Source: CAVZVW01 sp963778845
GTDB taxonomy: Bacteria > Actinomycetota > Actinomycetes > Actinomycetales > Kineosporiaceae
Direction: 5' to 3'
DNA: 64,000 nt
Assembly: GCA_963778845.1 (NCBI GenBank)
Contig: CAVZVW010000004.1
Span: forward strand, 186,001-250,000
The notes under the pieces were generated by a model. It was not told where the DNA came from, ran no database searches, and was given only the letters and a program-made list of their open reading frames with translations. A program made the position numbers and the translations under genes. Positions 55,120 through 64,000 of the stretch are shown here, piece after piece. Within the stretch, counting starts at the first letter, position 1, and each line of letters starts with the position of its first letter.

Positions 55120-56214
55120 TCAGCCCTCCGCTCGGAACGCCCCTCGCTCCTCGGGGGCCAGGATCGCCAGGATCCGGTTCAGGTCCTCGACGCTGGCGAA
55201 CTCGACACTCAGACGTCCCTTGTTCTGCCCGAGGCTGATGTTGACCCGTGTGTCCAGGCGGTCGGCCAGGCGGGCAGCCAGATCGTCCAGCTCGGCGTGG
55301 CGGGCACCCGCGCGAGGGCGCTTGGCCCGCTGAGTGGTGACGCGGTCCCCGATCGCCACGATCTCCTCGACCGCGCGTACCGACAACCCCTCCGCGACGA
55401 TCCTCTGTGCCAGCCGTTCGATCGCGTCCGCGTCGTCGAGGCCGAGGAGGGCCCGCGCGTGCCCAGCGGAGAGCACACCGGCGGCGAGCCGGCGCTGCAC
55501 GAGCGGGGGCAGTCGCAGCAGGCGGATCGTGTTGCTGATCTGGGGCCGTGACCTGCCCAGGCGCGTGGCCAGCTCGTCGTGAGTGCAGCCGAAGTCGTCG
55601 AGCAGCTGCTGGTAGGCCGCGGCCTCTTCGAGTGGGTTCAGCTCACTGCGTTGCAGGTTCTCCAGGAGCGCGTCACGCAGGAGCGCGTCGTCGGACGTCT
55701 CCCGGATGATCGCGGGGATCGACTGCATGCCTGCCTGCTGCGTCGCCCGCCAGCGCCGCTCACCCATGATCAGCTCATACTGCGGGCGGCCGTCGACAGC
55801 GGCCGCGGGGCGAACGACCACCGGCTGCAGCACCCCGACCTCACGCACGGAGCTGGCGAGCTCGGCCAGCGCCTCCTCGTCGAAGACCTGCCTCGGCTGA
55901 CGCGGGTTCGGTGTGATCGCCGAGACCGGGATCTCCGCGAACCTCGCTCCGGGAACCGTGACGAGCGCGGAACCGGATGCTGCTCGGCCGTTGGTGGCCT
56001 GGTCGAGGGCCACCGTCGGCGCGTCCGGGGTCACGGTGAGCCCGTTGCCCGCCAGAGCCGACGCGGGGTCCTCCATGGTCGCGACGGTGGAGTCCCTGCC
56101 ATCGCGGTCGGGGAAGAAGACATCCACCGGGCGGTCGCCCGCCGGTCGTGCCGTCGTACCGTTCGGGATCAGGGCCCCGAGTCCCCGGCCCAACCCACGC
56201 CTCTTCTCGCTCAC
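55120..56214 (-). CDS. parB: Chromosome partitioning protein ParB
   Basis: This 364-residue protein has the ParB N-terminal CTP-binding region (EIPVSAITPNPRQPRQVFDEEALAELA, GERRWRA), the ENLQRSELNPLEEA motif, the helix-turn-helix (DELATRLGRSRPQISNTIRLL) and a C-terminal dimer domain. The start MSEKRRGLGRGLGALIP is the ParA-interacting tail. It loads on parS sites, four of which lie close by. The GTG start overlaps the parA stop. Confidence 0.96.
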   Translation of the reverse strand: MSEKRRGLGRGLGALIPNGTTARPAGDRPVDVFFPDRDGRDSTVATMEDPASALAGNGLTVTPDAPTVALDQATNGRAASGSALVTVPGARFAEIPVSAITPNPRQPRQVFDEEALAELASSVREVGVLQPVVVRPAAAVDGRPQYELIMGERRWRATQQAGMQSIPAIIRETSDDALLRDALLENLQRSELNPLEEAAAYQQLLDDFGCTHDELATRLGRSRPQISNTIRLLRLPPLVQRRLAAGVLSAGHARALLGLDDADAIERLAQRIVAEGLSVRAVEEIVAIGDRVTTQRAKRPRAGARHAELDDLAARLADRLDTRVNISLGQNKGRLSVEFASVEDLNRILAILAPEERGAFRAEG

Positions 56215-57491
56215 GACTGACCCTCCCGCGTCGACGACGACTCATCACCGGATCGGACTACCTGCTCCGCGAGCTCCCGCGCCGCTTCCAGGTAGGAGAA
56301 CGCCCCGCTCGACGCGGGGTCGTAGGTCATCACGGTCTGCCCGTGACTCGGCGCCTCGGAGATCCTCACGGACCGCGGGACAGTTGTCTTGAGCACCTCG
56401 CGGCTGAAGTGCGCGCGGACCTCGTCGGCGACCTGCGCCGACAGCCGGGTGCGGCCGTCGTACATGGTCAGCAGGATCGTGGAGACGACCAGCTCCGGGT
56501 TGAGATAGCTCTGGATGAGCTGCACGTTCTTGAGCAGCTGCGAGAGCCCCTCCAGCGCGTAGTACTCGCACTGGATGGGGATGAGCACCTCACGGGCTGC
56601 GACGAAGGCGTTCACGGTCAGGAGCCCGAGGCTGGGGGGGCAGTCGATGAGGATGTAGTCCAGGCGGGGGAGCCCGGCGTCGAGCCGCTGCTGCATGAAG
56701 GTGTCGACCGCCCGCCGAAGCCGGGTCTCGCGCGCCACCATGGAGACGAGCTCGATCTCGGCGCCGGCGAGGTCGACCGTCGCAGGTGCGCACGTCAGGT
56801 TCGCGACGTCGGGGCAGGGCCGGACGACGTCGGCCAGTGGCCGCCCCTCCACGACCACGTCGTAGAGGCTCGGCACATCGTCACCGTGGTCGACTCCCAG
56901 GGCAGTCGATGCGTTCCCCTGCGGGTCCATGTCCAGAACGAGCACCGACAGGCCGGACTGGGCCAGGGCCGCCGCGATGTTCACCGTGGTCGTCGTCTTG
57001 CCGACGCCGCCCTTCTGGTTGGCGATCGTGACGACCCTCGTGTGCGGCGGCACCGGGAGCTTGCCTCGGTGCAGGCTCGAGTACCACGGCATGGGCGCAC
57101 TCGGGGTGTCCACGAGCACGGGGAGGTCCTCCAAGGCCGGCACCGGCGCGAGCAGGACCGCTGCGACGTCCGGGATGTCTGGGGCTACCGGGCGGTCCGG
57201 ACGTTCGGCCGCCCCGTTCAGTCCGGCGTCGGTGGGTCGGGCCTCCCCACGACCCTCGTCGCCGGAGGATGATGTTTCACGGGAAACATCGACGGTTCGG
57301 GGGGCGTACCCCGCCACAAGTCCGCCGTCCGCGGTCGGCGTCGCGACCACAGGCTCATCTGGCGTCGCCTCGGTCATCACCGACACAGCCGCGTCACCAC
57401 CGACCTGCGGCCACCCCAGGCCCTCGGTGCTCGCCGCCCGCTTCTTCGACGCGCTCCGAAAGCCCGGCCACCCGAGTCCGTGAAGCACCAT
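56211..57491 (-). CDS. parA: Chromosome partitioning ATPase ParA
   Basis: This 426-residue protein has the deviant Walker motif NQKGGVGKTTTTVNIAAALA and DCPPSLGLLTVNAF. It moves ParB-bound origins. The N-terminal ~150 residues are an unstructured extension that includes DVSRETSSS, encoded by a parS-like site. The ATG at 57491 has an excellent ribosome binding site (GGGAGGAGAG), while the internal ATG at 57378 has none. It overlaps parB by four bases. Confidence 0.95.
   Translation of the reverse strand: MVLHGLGWPGFRSASKKRAASTEGLGWPQVGGDAAVSVMTEATPDEPVVATPTADGGLVAGYAPRTVDVSRETSSSGDEGRGEARPTDAGLNGAAERPDRPVAPDIPDVAAVLLAPVPALEDLPVLVDTPSAPMPWYSSLHRGKLPVPPHTRVVTIANQKGGVGKTTTTVNIAAALAQSGLSVLVLDMDPQGNASTALGVDHGDDVPSLYDVVVEGRPLADVVRPCPDVANLTCAPATVDLAGAEIELVSMVARETRLRRAVDTFMQQRLDAGLPRLDYILIDCPPSLGLLTVNAFVAAREVLIPIQCEYYALEGLSQLLKNVQLIQSYLNPELVVSTILLTMYDGRTRLSAQVADEVRAHFSREVLKTTVPRSVRISEAPSHGQTVMTYDPASSGAFSYLEAARELAEQVVRSGDESSSTREGQS
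57273..57288. promoter_or_regulatory. parS-like site inside parA
   Basis: TGTTTCACGGGAAACA differs at one position from the consensus TGTTTCACGTGAAACA. It lies in the coding region for the disordered ParA N-terminus. Confidence 0.85.
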
Positions 57492-57750
57492 GGCACTCTC
57501 CTCCCGCGGCGCCGAGCGCGTGCCGCCGACTCCCCATCATCGCCTGTCGCTGTGCAACCTTGTGCGCGCCGTGCCGAGCGACCCGCTCCAGGTCTCAAAT
57601 CGAGCCGTCTCCCGCCCCCTAGATGCCGCCGTGACCCCGGACCGTCCATGGGTGTGCGCTTCGCCCACGTGGCGATGGCGCCGGAGGCTGGGGTCGGCTC
57701 TCGGCGGTGCAATCGTGACTACGTGCTCTCGCCAGCGACAGTCGCCGCCC

Positions 57751-57766
57751 GGTTTCACGTGGAACT
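57751..57766. promoter_or_regulatory. parS-like site between parA and rsmG
   Basis: The core GTTTCACGTGGAAC differs at one position from the 14-base parS core. It shares the 346-bp gap 57492-57837 with another site 60 bases away; nothing else was recognised in that gap. Confidence 0.85.
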
Positions 57767-57810
57767 GACGTGTCCCGTCCTGCCATGCCAGGCTTCCCGC
57801 CCGCGGCGAG

Positions 57811-57826
57811 CGTTCCACGTGAAACG
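57811..57826. promoter_or_regulatory. parS-like site between parA and rsmG
   Basis: The core GTTCCACGTGAAAC differs at one position from the parS core. It is the mirror variant of the site at 57751. Confidence 0.85.
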
Positions 57827-57837
57827 CGTCTCCCCCC

Positions 57838-58539
57838 TCATCGGGCCGACGCCTCCGGGGACCCGCCGCCGCTCCGAACCGAGCGCATGCCCCGCCCGTC
57901 CCCCACTGCCACCCGAACCACGTAGGTCCGCGACACCCCGGGGGCCGCGATGTCGCACACGTCCCATGCCACCCCACCGAGGCTCTCGAGATCCCCGACA
58001 GAGCGCATGAGCTCCTCGCGGGCGGACTCGCCCTTCATCGCCAAGAGCACACCCGTGCGCCGCAACAGGGGTAAGCACCACGCTGCCAGCTGGGGCAGCC
58101 CTGCCACAGCACGGGCGGTCACCACGTCGGCCGACGCCCTCGCCACGTCCTCCGCACGCCCGCGGTCCACGGCCACCGTGGTGAGCCCCAGCGCCGAGAC
58201 CACCTCGTCGAGCCATGTCGTCCGGCGGATCAGCGGCTCGACGAGTCGCACCGACAGATCCGGCCGGGCGATGGCCAGAGCGATCCCAGGAAGGCCGGCG
58301 CCCGACCCGACGTCCACCACGTCGCAACCGGCGGGGACGAGTCGGTGGACCAACGCGCAGTTGAGCAGATGACGATCCCAGATCCGTTCGGTTTCACGTG
58401 GACCCAACAACCCGCGCTCCACGCCGGTGGTCGACAGATGCCAGGCGAACCGCTCCGCCAGTCCGACCCGCTCCCCGAACACCTGCTCGGCGACCTGGGC
58501 CAACTCGGGTGGGGCGCAAACCCGTTCCGGGCACATCAC
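57838..58539 (-). CDS. rsmG: 16S rRNA (guanine-N7) methyltransferase RsmG
   Basis: This 233-residue SAM methyltransferase modifies G527 of 16S rRNA. Motifs are LGPRETERIWDRHLLNCALV, VVDVGSGAGLPGIALAIARPD and VRLVEPLIRRTTWLDEVV. The GTG at 58539 or the ATG directly after it is the start. A weak parS-like site lies in its 5' region. The position between parA and jag is the usual one. Confidence 0.95.
   Translation of the reverse strand: MMCPERVCAPPELAQVAEQVFGERVGLAERFAWHLSTTGVERGLLGPRETERIWDRHLLNCALVHRLVPAGCDVVDVGSGAGLPGIALAIARPDLSVRLVEPLIRRTTWLDEVVSALGLTTVAVDRGRAEDVARASADVVTARAVAGLPQLAAWCLPLLRRTGVLLAMKGESAREELMRSVGDLESLGGVAWDVCDIAAPGVSRTYVVRVAVGDGRGMRSVRSGGGSPEASAR
58391..58404. promoter_or_regulatory. 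Weaker parS-like site inside rsmG
   Basis: GTTTCACGTGGACC differs at two positions from the parS core. It is placed like the other sites in the origin-proximal cluster. Confidence 0.6.
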
Positions 58540-58558
58540 CCCTCGCCGAGACGCCGGA

Positions 58559-59233
58559 TCAGGACGGGCTGACGACGACGCGTCGTCCCGGGTCCTCGCC
58601 CTCCGACTCGCTCATCAGCCCTGCCTCAGCCACGACGTCGTGCACCACCTTGCGCTCGAACGCGGTCATCGGCTCGAGACGCACAGGCTGCCCGGTTCGC
58701 GCGACCTCCTGGCAGGCGCGCGCGGCGACGTCCTCCAGAGCCCGCCGGCGCGCCGCTCGGTAACCCGCCACATCGAGCATCAGTCGGCTCCGCTCGCCGG
58801 TGCCGGCCTGCACCGCGAGCCGGGTCAGCTCCTGCAGGGCCTCCAGCACGTCGCCGTGCGCCCCGACGAGTCGCCGCAGGTCGCGCTCGCCCGCACCCTC
58901 GGAGACGATCGCCACCGCGGCGCGTCCGTTCTCCACATCGATGTCGATGTCGCCGTCCACGTCGATGATGTCCAGCAGCTCCTCGAGATAGTCGGCGGCG
59001 ACCTCGCCCTCCTCCTCCAGGCGCTTCACGAGCTCCGCACCCGTACGTGCTCTCCGCGGCTCGGCGCCTCCGTCCTCGGCGGCTGCGTCCTCGGCGGCTG
59101 CGTCCTCGGCGGCTCCGTCCTCGGCCATTGCCGTCTCGGCCTCACCGTCACCCGGTCGGACGCCCCCCATCGGCGGTCCGAGGCCTTCGGCCTCGTCGCC
59201 GTCGACGGCCGCGTCGGCCTGCGTCTCGTTCAC
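58559..59233 (-). CDS. jag: Jag/KhpB RNA-binding protein
   Basis: The product has 224 residues: an acidic, Ala-rich N-terminus with AAEDAAAED repeats, a KH-like domain (VKRLEEEGEVAADYLEELLDIIDVDGDIDIDV, GAHGDVLEALQELTRLAV) and a C-terminal R3H domain (RLEPMTAFERKVVHDVVAEAG). It binds RNA and affects cell-wall growth in Gram-positives. It follows yidC, as in most actinobacteria. Confidence 0.94.
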   Translation of the reverse strand: MNETQADAAVDGDEAEGLGPPMGGVRPGDGEAETAMAEDGAAEDAAAEDAAAEDGGAEPRRARTGAELVKRLEEEGEVAADYLEELLDIIDVDGDIDIDVENGRAAVAIVSEGAGERDLRRLVGAHGDVLEALQELTRLAVQAGTGERSRLMLDVAGYRAARRRALEDVAARACQEVARTGQPVRLEPMTAFERKVVHDVVAEAGLMSESEGEDPGRRVVVSPS

Positions 59234-59282
59234 GATCTACCTCCAGGGAACAGTTGTCTGGTGAGTTCGAGCTCCCGTGCCC

Positions 59283-60326
59283 TCAGGCCGACGATGCGCG
59301 AGGCCCCTCCTCCTCGCCCTCGTCGTCGTCCTCGGCCGACTCCTCCGCCGAGCCGTCCGCGGGGGGCGGCGACCCGGGGTCCGACGGCTGGTTGGGCTTG
59401 GGGGGGTTGGGACCTCTGCGCTTCTTGCGCGGCTGCTGCCTGCGCGGCTGGGGACGCTGGCCGCTCGGCTTCTCGTCCTCCGGGGCGGGGGGCAGCTCCG
59501 GAGCCGGACCGCTGCGCCGAGCACGGCGCTCGTTCAGCGCTTGCTCGGCCTTGGACCCGGGTGCGGGCATGCGGCGGATCACGTAGAACTGCTGCCCCAT
59601 CGACCATACGTTCGTGGTGAGCCAGTACAGCAGGACGCCGATCGGGAAGTTCACGCCAGACACCGCGAAGACCAACGGCATCACGTACAGAAGGATCTTC
59701 TGTTGTTGCGCGAAGGGGTTGTCCAGCGCGCCGGCGGGCATGTTCTTCATCATCAGCTGGCGCTGGGTGGTGAACGTCGACAGCGACATCAGGATGATGA
59801 GCACCACGGTCAGCACCCGGGTCGCGGGGCTGTGGGCGTGGATGAAGGTGTCCGACAGTCGAGCGCCGAAGATCGTCGCCTGGTCGGCCTGGTGCACCAG
59901 CTCGTCGTTGAGCGGCCCCACCGTGTTGCCCTTGGGGATGCCGTTCAGCACCCGGAACAGCGCGAAGAAGATGGGCGACTGCAAGAGGATGGGCAGGCAC
60001 GACGACAAGGGGTTGGTCCCTGTCCGCCGGTAGAGCTCCATCGTCTCCCGCGACATCGCCTGACGTGACTCGGGGTCGGACTTGCCCTTGTACTTCGCCT
60101 GGATCTTCTTCATCTCGGGCTGGATGAGCTGCAGTCCTCGCGACGCCTTGATCTGCTTGACGAACAGCGGGATCAGCGCGATCCGGATCACGATCACCAG
60201 ACCCACGATCGACAGGGCCCACGTCCAACCGCCACCCGGCGGCAGGCCCACAGCCGTCAGGGCCGTGTGCCACGCCACCATGATCCAAGCAACCACGATC
60301 TCGAGTGGCTTCAGGATGTTCGACAT
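59283..60326 (-). CDS. yidC: Membrane protein insertase YidC
   Basis: This 347-residue insertase has five membrane helices, the conserved WALSIVGLVIVIRIALIPLF start and SCLPILLQSPIFFALFRVLN. The C-terminal tail (KPSGQRPQPRRQQPRKKRRG) is basic and may touch the ribosome. The final acidic stretch (EESAEDDDEGEEEGP) is an extension. It inserts proteins into the membrane. The ATG at 60326 lies 16 bases after the yidD stop. Confidence 0.95.
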   Translation of the reverse strand: MSNILKPLEIVVAWIMVAWHTALTAVGLPPGGGWTWALSIVGLVIVIRIALIPLFVKQIKASRGLQLIQPEMKKIQAKYKGKSDPESRQAMSRETMELYRRTGTNPLSSCLPILLQSPIFFALFRVLNGIPKGNTVGPLNDELVHQADQATIFGARLSDTFIHAHSPATRVLTVVLIILMSLSTFTTQRQLMMKNMPAGALDNPFAQQQKILLYVMPLVFAVSGVNFPIGVLLYWLTTNVWSMGQQFYVIRRMPAPGSKAEQALNERRARRSGPAPELPPAPEDEKPSGQRPQPRRQQPRKKRRGPNPPKPNQPSDPGSPPPADGSAEESAEDDDEGEEEGPRASSA

Positions 60327-60341
60327 CGGTTCCTCGCCCGC

Positions 60342-60702
60342 TCAGGCAGCGCGCCGGCGGGCCGGCCCGCCCGCGCAATGATGGGTGACATCCTCCGCGG
60401 CGAGGGCTCCGGCTCGATCGTCGCCGACACCACCCCTGCCGGCCCCGCGAACAAGGGGAACGAGGTCCACCCCACCGGGGTTCCACGGGTGGCAGCGAAG
60501 CAGGCGTCGCAGCGCTCAGCCACCCGCCCCTCACAAGCCCGTGCCGGTCCACCGACTCCAGCGCGTACGCCGAGCACGACGGGTAGAACCGGCAGGTCTG
60601 CCCGTACAGGGGCGACACCACGAACCGGTACAGCCGCAGAGCCGTGACGACGAGGAACGCCGGTGCCCGCACCAAGGCCGCCGCCACGCGCCGCCCTACC
60701 AT
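60342..60702 (-). CDS. yidD: Membrane protein insertion efficiency factor YidD, one frameshift
   Basis: Corrected length is 119 residues. The family signature LYRFVVSPLYGQTCRFYPSCSAYALES is intact, followed by HGLVRGGWL. One inserted base near 60518 shifts the frame; read one base on it continues ALRRLLRCHPWNPGGVDLVP, the expected C-terminal motif. The shift therefore looks like an error. It lies between rnpA and yidC. Confidence 0.9.
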
Positions 60703-60709
60703 CGCACCC

Positions 60710-61090
60710 CTACTCGGCGCCACCCCGCCCGCTCCCATCGACCACGTTCGCACCCAGCGCGCCCGCTCGGCGCAACGCTGAGTCGAGATCGGCCGCTAGC
60801 TCTGACCCGCTTGCGGTGGATGCCGCCGGATTTGCGCGAACCACTACTATTGCTCCACTTTGTAGCCTTATCAGGCGAGCGGCCATCAAGTGCCTGAGGC
60901 GCCGCTTCACACGGTTCCGTTCGACCGCGGACCCGACTGCCCGTGAGACCACGAACCCCACGCGCGTCGCGGGCCCGGCCTCCTCCTGATACGCATGCAC
61001 CACGAGCAGCCGGCGTCCCGCACGGCGACCGCGGCGGACAGCCAGTTCGAAGTGCGCACCTCGCCGCATCCTGTGGCTCGCTGGCAGCAC
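60710..61090 (-). CDS. rnpA: Ribonuclease P protein component
   Basis: This 126-residue basic protein has ASHRMRRGAHFELAVRRGRRA and the RNR motif (GSAVERNRVKRRLRHLMA). It binds the RNase P RNA and helps 5' tRNA processing. The GTG at 61090 begins in the standard LPASHRMRR context. It is 28 bases from rpmH. Confidence 0.95.
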   Translation of the reverse strand: MLPASHRMRRGAHFELAVRRGRRAGRRLLVVHAYQEEAGPATRVGFVVSRAVGSAVERNRVKRRLRHLMAARLIRLQSGAIVVVRANPAASTASGSELAADLDSALRRAGALGANVVDGSGRGGAE

Positions 61091-61118
61091 CAGGCGGCCG
61101 TCCCGTCTCAGGAGGGCG

Positions 61119-61256
61119 TCAGGCCGACAGCTCGGAGCGTCCCTTGCGGCGACGCGCGGCGAGGATCGCGCGACCCGCTCGGGTGCGCATCCGCAGCCGG
61201 AACCCGTGGGTCTTGGCGCGGCGTCGGTTGTTGGGCTGGAAGGTCCGCTTGCTCAC
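61119..61256 (-). CDS. rpmH: 50S ribosomal protein L34
   Basis: This 45-residue protein starts at GTG 61256 and reads SKRTFQPNNRRRAKTHGFRL with the typical C-terminus AARRRKGRSELSA. It is the first gene of the minus-strand operon leading away from the origin. Confidence 0.97.
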   Translation of the reverse strand: MSKRTFQPNNRRRAKTHGFRLRMRTRAGRAILAARRRKGRSELSA

Positions 61257-61759
61257 CAGGGGCTCCAGGGGTCGTGCGAGGTTCAGCGCAGGGGACAGGA
61301 CAGGGACGGCTGCGGTGGACACGCTCCACCACGCTCGGACGCCAGCCACCACCGGACGCCCACGCAACCGCGCGGGCACGCGACAGCGGCCGCCACCAGG
61401 CCACTCACGGTACGGCTGCCCGCACCCGAGGGTCAAACCGGTGAGCCGTCCCCTCGACCGTCGGCGGCGGCCCGTCGCGCGTCTGTGGGCGGGCCCCCCG
61501 CGCCGTCGCCGAACAGGCTATGGTCGTCCATGCTGCCGTCGCCGCTATAGCGACACGCCGTCCGCGCCCTCAAGTCGTCACTCGGAGTGCACCAAGCTCG
61601 GACTCCAGGCAGTGGGGGTAGGACGTACGCGCGGTCGGCTGTTGGCCGGCCGCGTGCGCGGGGCATGGGCACACCTCGTGCACAGGATGTGGACAACGGT
61701 GTGGACCGACAGGTCGTCGAGGCGCACGAGGGCCGCGCGACGGCGGAGAAGGAGCACCG
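61257..61759. promoter_or_regulatory. rpmH-dnaA divergent region with DnaA box
   Basis: This 503-bp gap must carry the divergent rpmH and dnaA promoters. A perfect DnaA box (TGTGGACAA, 61688-61696) and a partial one (TGTGGACCG, 61700-61708) lie 60-70 bases before dnaA, consistent with autoregulation. No gene was found in it; the open frames here have no family features. Confidence 0.65.
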
Positions 61760-63438
61760 ATGGAGGCACCCGCTGAGGACTTCCCCGCGATCTGGCGCCG
61801 AACGCTGGACACCATGTCCATGGAGGCCTCCGGAGTCACTCCTCAGCAACGGGCTTTCGTCCGACTGACGCGTCCCGTCGGGCTCCTCGACGGAACCGTG
61901 CTGCTCGCGGCCCCCAACGACCTCACGAAAGAGGTCCTCGAGCACCGGATGCGTGACACGATCACCGACCTGCTGTCCGACCAGCTCGGGCACCCCGTCC
62001 GGCTCGCGGTCACGGTCGACCCCACGCTGCTCGACGACGAGCCGGCTGACACCAGCGCAACGACGTCCGCCGCCCCCTCGGGGGGGCGCGCAGCCCCGGT
62101 CGTCGACGTGCGCGGAGTCTCCGGGGGCCAAGCCGTCGACGACTGGGCAGCTGAGCGCAGGGCTACCGACGGAAGGTCTGTCGACGCGACACCTGTCAAC
62201 GGCGCGGGGCCGGCGGGGGGTACGGGTCTGGGGAGAACGGGTCCGGACCAGGGGGAATGGACACCCAGCGCCCCTCTCACCGCTACGGCGACGAGGAGAG
62301 CCTCGACGCCGCTGTCCGCTCTGCCGCCTCGCCCGACCGACCGGACTTCGGCGATCCCACGCGACCTGGCACGGGGCGCAGCGCGTCCGGTCGGCCCACC
62401 GAGCCGGCTCGCCTGAACCCGAAGTACACATTCGAGACCTTCGTCATCGGGGCGAGCAACCGCTTCGCCCACGCCGCTGCGGTCGCCGTCGCCGAGGCAC
62501 CGGCCAAGGCGTACAACCCCCTCTTCGTCTACGGGGAGTCCGGCCTCGGCAAGACCCATCTGCTGCACGCGATCGGCCACTACGCCCAGAACCTCTACCC
62601 GGGGGTCCGGGTGCGCTACGTGAACTCCGAGGAGTTCACCAACGACTTCATCAACAGCATCCGGGACGACAAGGCCAGCGCCTTCCAGCGCCGCTACCGC
62701 GACGTCGACGTCCTGCTCATCGACGACATCCAGTTCCTCCAGGGCAAGGTGCAGACCCAGGAGGAGTTCTTCCACACCTTCAACACTCTGCACAACGCGA
62801 ACAAGCAGGTAGTGATCACTTCCGACGTCCCCCCCAAGCAGCTGGCCGGCTTCGAGGAGCGCATGCGGTCACGCTTCGAGTGGGGCCTCATCACCGACGT
62901 CCAGCCACCGGACCTCGAGACGCGGATCGCGATCCTGCGCAAGAAGGCGATCGGGGAGCGTCTGCAGGTGCGTGACGACGTCCTCGAGTACATCGGCTCG
63001 AAGATCTCGACGAACATCAGGGAGCTGGAGGGCGCACTGATCCGCGTGACGGCGTTCGCCAGCCTCAACCGCCAGCAGGTAGACCTCTCGCTGGCCGAGA
63101 TCGTGCTCAAGGACCTCATCCCCGCGGACAACACCCCCGAGATCACGTCCGCCACGATCATGGCCCAGACCGCTGCCTACTTCGGGCTGACGATGGAGGA
63201 CCTTTGCGGTTCCTCGCGTTCGCGCGTACTCGTCAACGCCCGCCAGATCGCCATGTACCTGTGCCGCGAGCTCACCGACCTCTCGCTGCCCAAGATCGGT
63301 CAACAGTTCGGCGGGCGTGACCACACCACGGTCATCCACGCCGACCGTAAGATCCGGCACCTCATGGCGGAGCGGCGTTCGATCTACAACCAGGTGACCG
63401 AGCTCACCAACCGCATCAAACAGACCTCCCGCAGCTGA
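61760..63438 (+). CDS. dnaA: Chromosomal replication initiator DnaA, one frameshift
   Basis: Corrected length is about 559 residues. Domain I (FPAIWRRTLDTMSMEASGVTPQQRAF) reads in one frame. Domains III and IV (GESGLGKTHLLHA, VDVLLIDDIQFLQG, DNA-binding GRDHTTVIHADRK) read in another. The change corresponds to one missing base in the domain II linker between about 62155 and 62410, plausibly in the G run at 62215-62220. Because dnaA is essential, an error in the sequence is likely. The ATG follows GGAGAAGGAG. Confidence 0.93.
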
Positions 63439-64000
63439 GACGAAGCCAGACGCGTGCCAAACAACTCACAGGTCGAGACGACGATCACCTCAACAGATCA
63501 CCATCAGCTTCCTATTTGTCCGGATAATTTGTGATCCTCCGTTACGCTGGTATCACTCTGTGTTCATTTTGGCCGAACTGAACACTCTTCGTACACAGCT
63601 TGGGGACAAGTCTGTGGAGAAGTCTGCTGAATGACCTTCGTCGTGTGGTGGACATCCGGTGGAAACCCTGTGGTTCACGCGCCGAAACCTGTGGACCACC
63701 GGCGCAGAAGACGGGTGCAACCCGCACCGACGAACCCCGACATGCGGCCTCGTCCACCGTTGTCCCCAGGACACGGCGACGCCGTCGACACGTCCTGCAC
63801 ACCCCTGTGCCGCCCCGACGTGCTGCGACGGCTCTCGTCCACAGGATCCACACCCCCTATGACGACGTACCCCCTTCTCTTCTATTCAGGGGTGATCCAC
63901 GTACATCTGCCTCACGAACCGCTCCCCGCCTGCGCGCCGCACCCCTTGCGACTCGCGTAGCCTCATCCGGGCATGCCGCCTGCGGTGTCGGGCCGGGTGC
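63439..64000. other. Start of oriC region (dnaA-dnaN gap)
   Basis: The DNA after dnaA has an AT-rich stretch (about 63505-63600), suited to strand opening. DnaA-box-like sites follow on both strands: TGGGGACAA (63601), TGTGGAGAA (63613), TGTGGACCA (63690), TTGTCCCCA (63760) and TCGTCCACA (63835), each one mismatch from TTGTCCACA or its complement. No perfect box was seen in this part. dnaN is not yet reached at the window edge. Small open frames here are not genes. Confidence 0.85.

Noticed and set aside
61570..61839. Minus-strand open frame overlapping the start of dnaA
   Set aside because: It is antisense to dnaA domain I and has no recognisable features.
63542..63960. Open frames in the oriC region
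   Set aside because: They cover DnaA-box-like sites and AT-rich origin DNA and have no protein features.

Overview
This window comes from the chromosome of a high-GC Gram-positive actinomycete and runs up to the replication origin. The evidence is the very GC-rich coding sequence, frequent GTG starts, many 1-4 bp start/stop overlaps, and a gene order that matches the origin flank of Mycobacterium tuberculosis. That order is dnaB-rplI-rpsR-ssb-rpsF-GT87-ponA-padR-ino1, then pcnA-nudix-DUF6049/murJ-(pseudokinase)-sigM-anti-sigma-trxB-trxA-cwlM, then GNAT, parB-parA-rsmG-jag-yidC-yidD-rnpA-rpmH-dnaA-oriC. Details resemble Micrococcales/Kineosporiales-type actinomycetes, but I cannot name a genus.

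Left part (1-24 kb), accessory: a truncated biotin carboxylase; a small membrane protein coupled to a CPBP protease; a GH15-like protein; a four-gene ECF sigma operon; a long-chain acyl-CoA ligase; an MFS exporter; a complete kdp potassium operon with its KdpD/KdpE sensor pair; two divergent pirins around an AT-rich palindrome; YdeI-like and TMEM175-like genes; and an SPFH membrane protein coupled to a ribbon-helix-helix protein behind a perfect 18-bp inverted repeat.

Middle part (25-48.6 kb), conserved: replication and translation genes (dnaB, rplI, rpsR, ssb, rpsF), cell-wall genes (ponA, DUF6049-MurJ, pseudokinase), inositol phosphate synthase with its PadR neighbour, tRNA maturation (pcnA), and SigM with its zinc anti-sigma factor.

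Right part (48.6-64 kb), origin proximal: thioredoxin system behind a SigR-like promoter, CwlM, an aminotransferase and a Ddl-like ligase, parAB with four parS-like sites, the rsmG-jag-yidC-yidD-rnpA-rpmH set, dnaA, and the start of oriC.

Two features stand out. First, intergenic regions carry many different short repeats: phased 15-mers, 17-bp tandem arrays, and perfect or near-perfect long inverted repeats. Three of these hairpins contain the stop codon of a flanking gene. Second, eight genes, several essential or nearly universal (dnaA, ssb, rplI, pcnA, yidD, sigM), are interrupted by single-base indels whose correction restores full-length products. This is best explained by consensus errors. 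One of them, in a C-tract of a tandem repeat in the pseudokinase gene, could instead be phase variation. No rRNA, tRNA, CRISPR or insertion sequence was seen.
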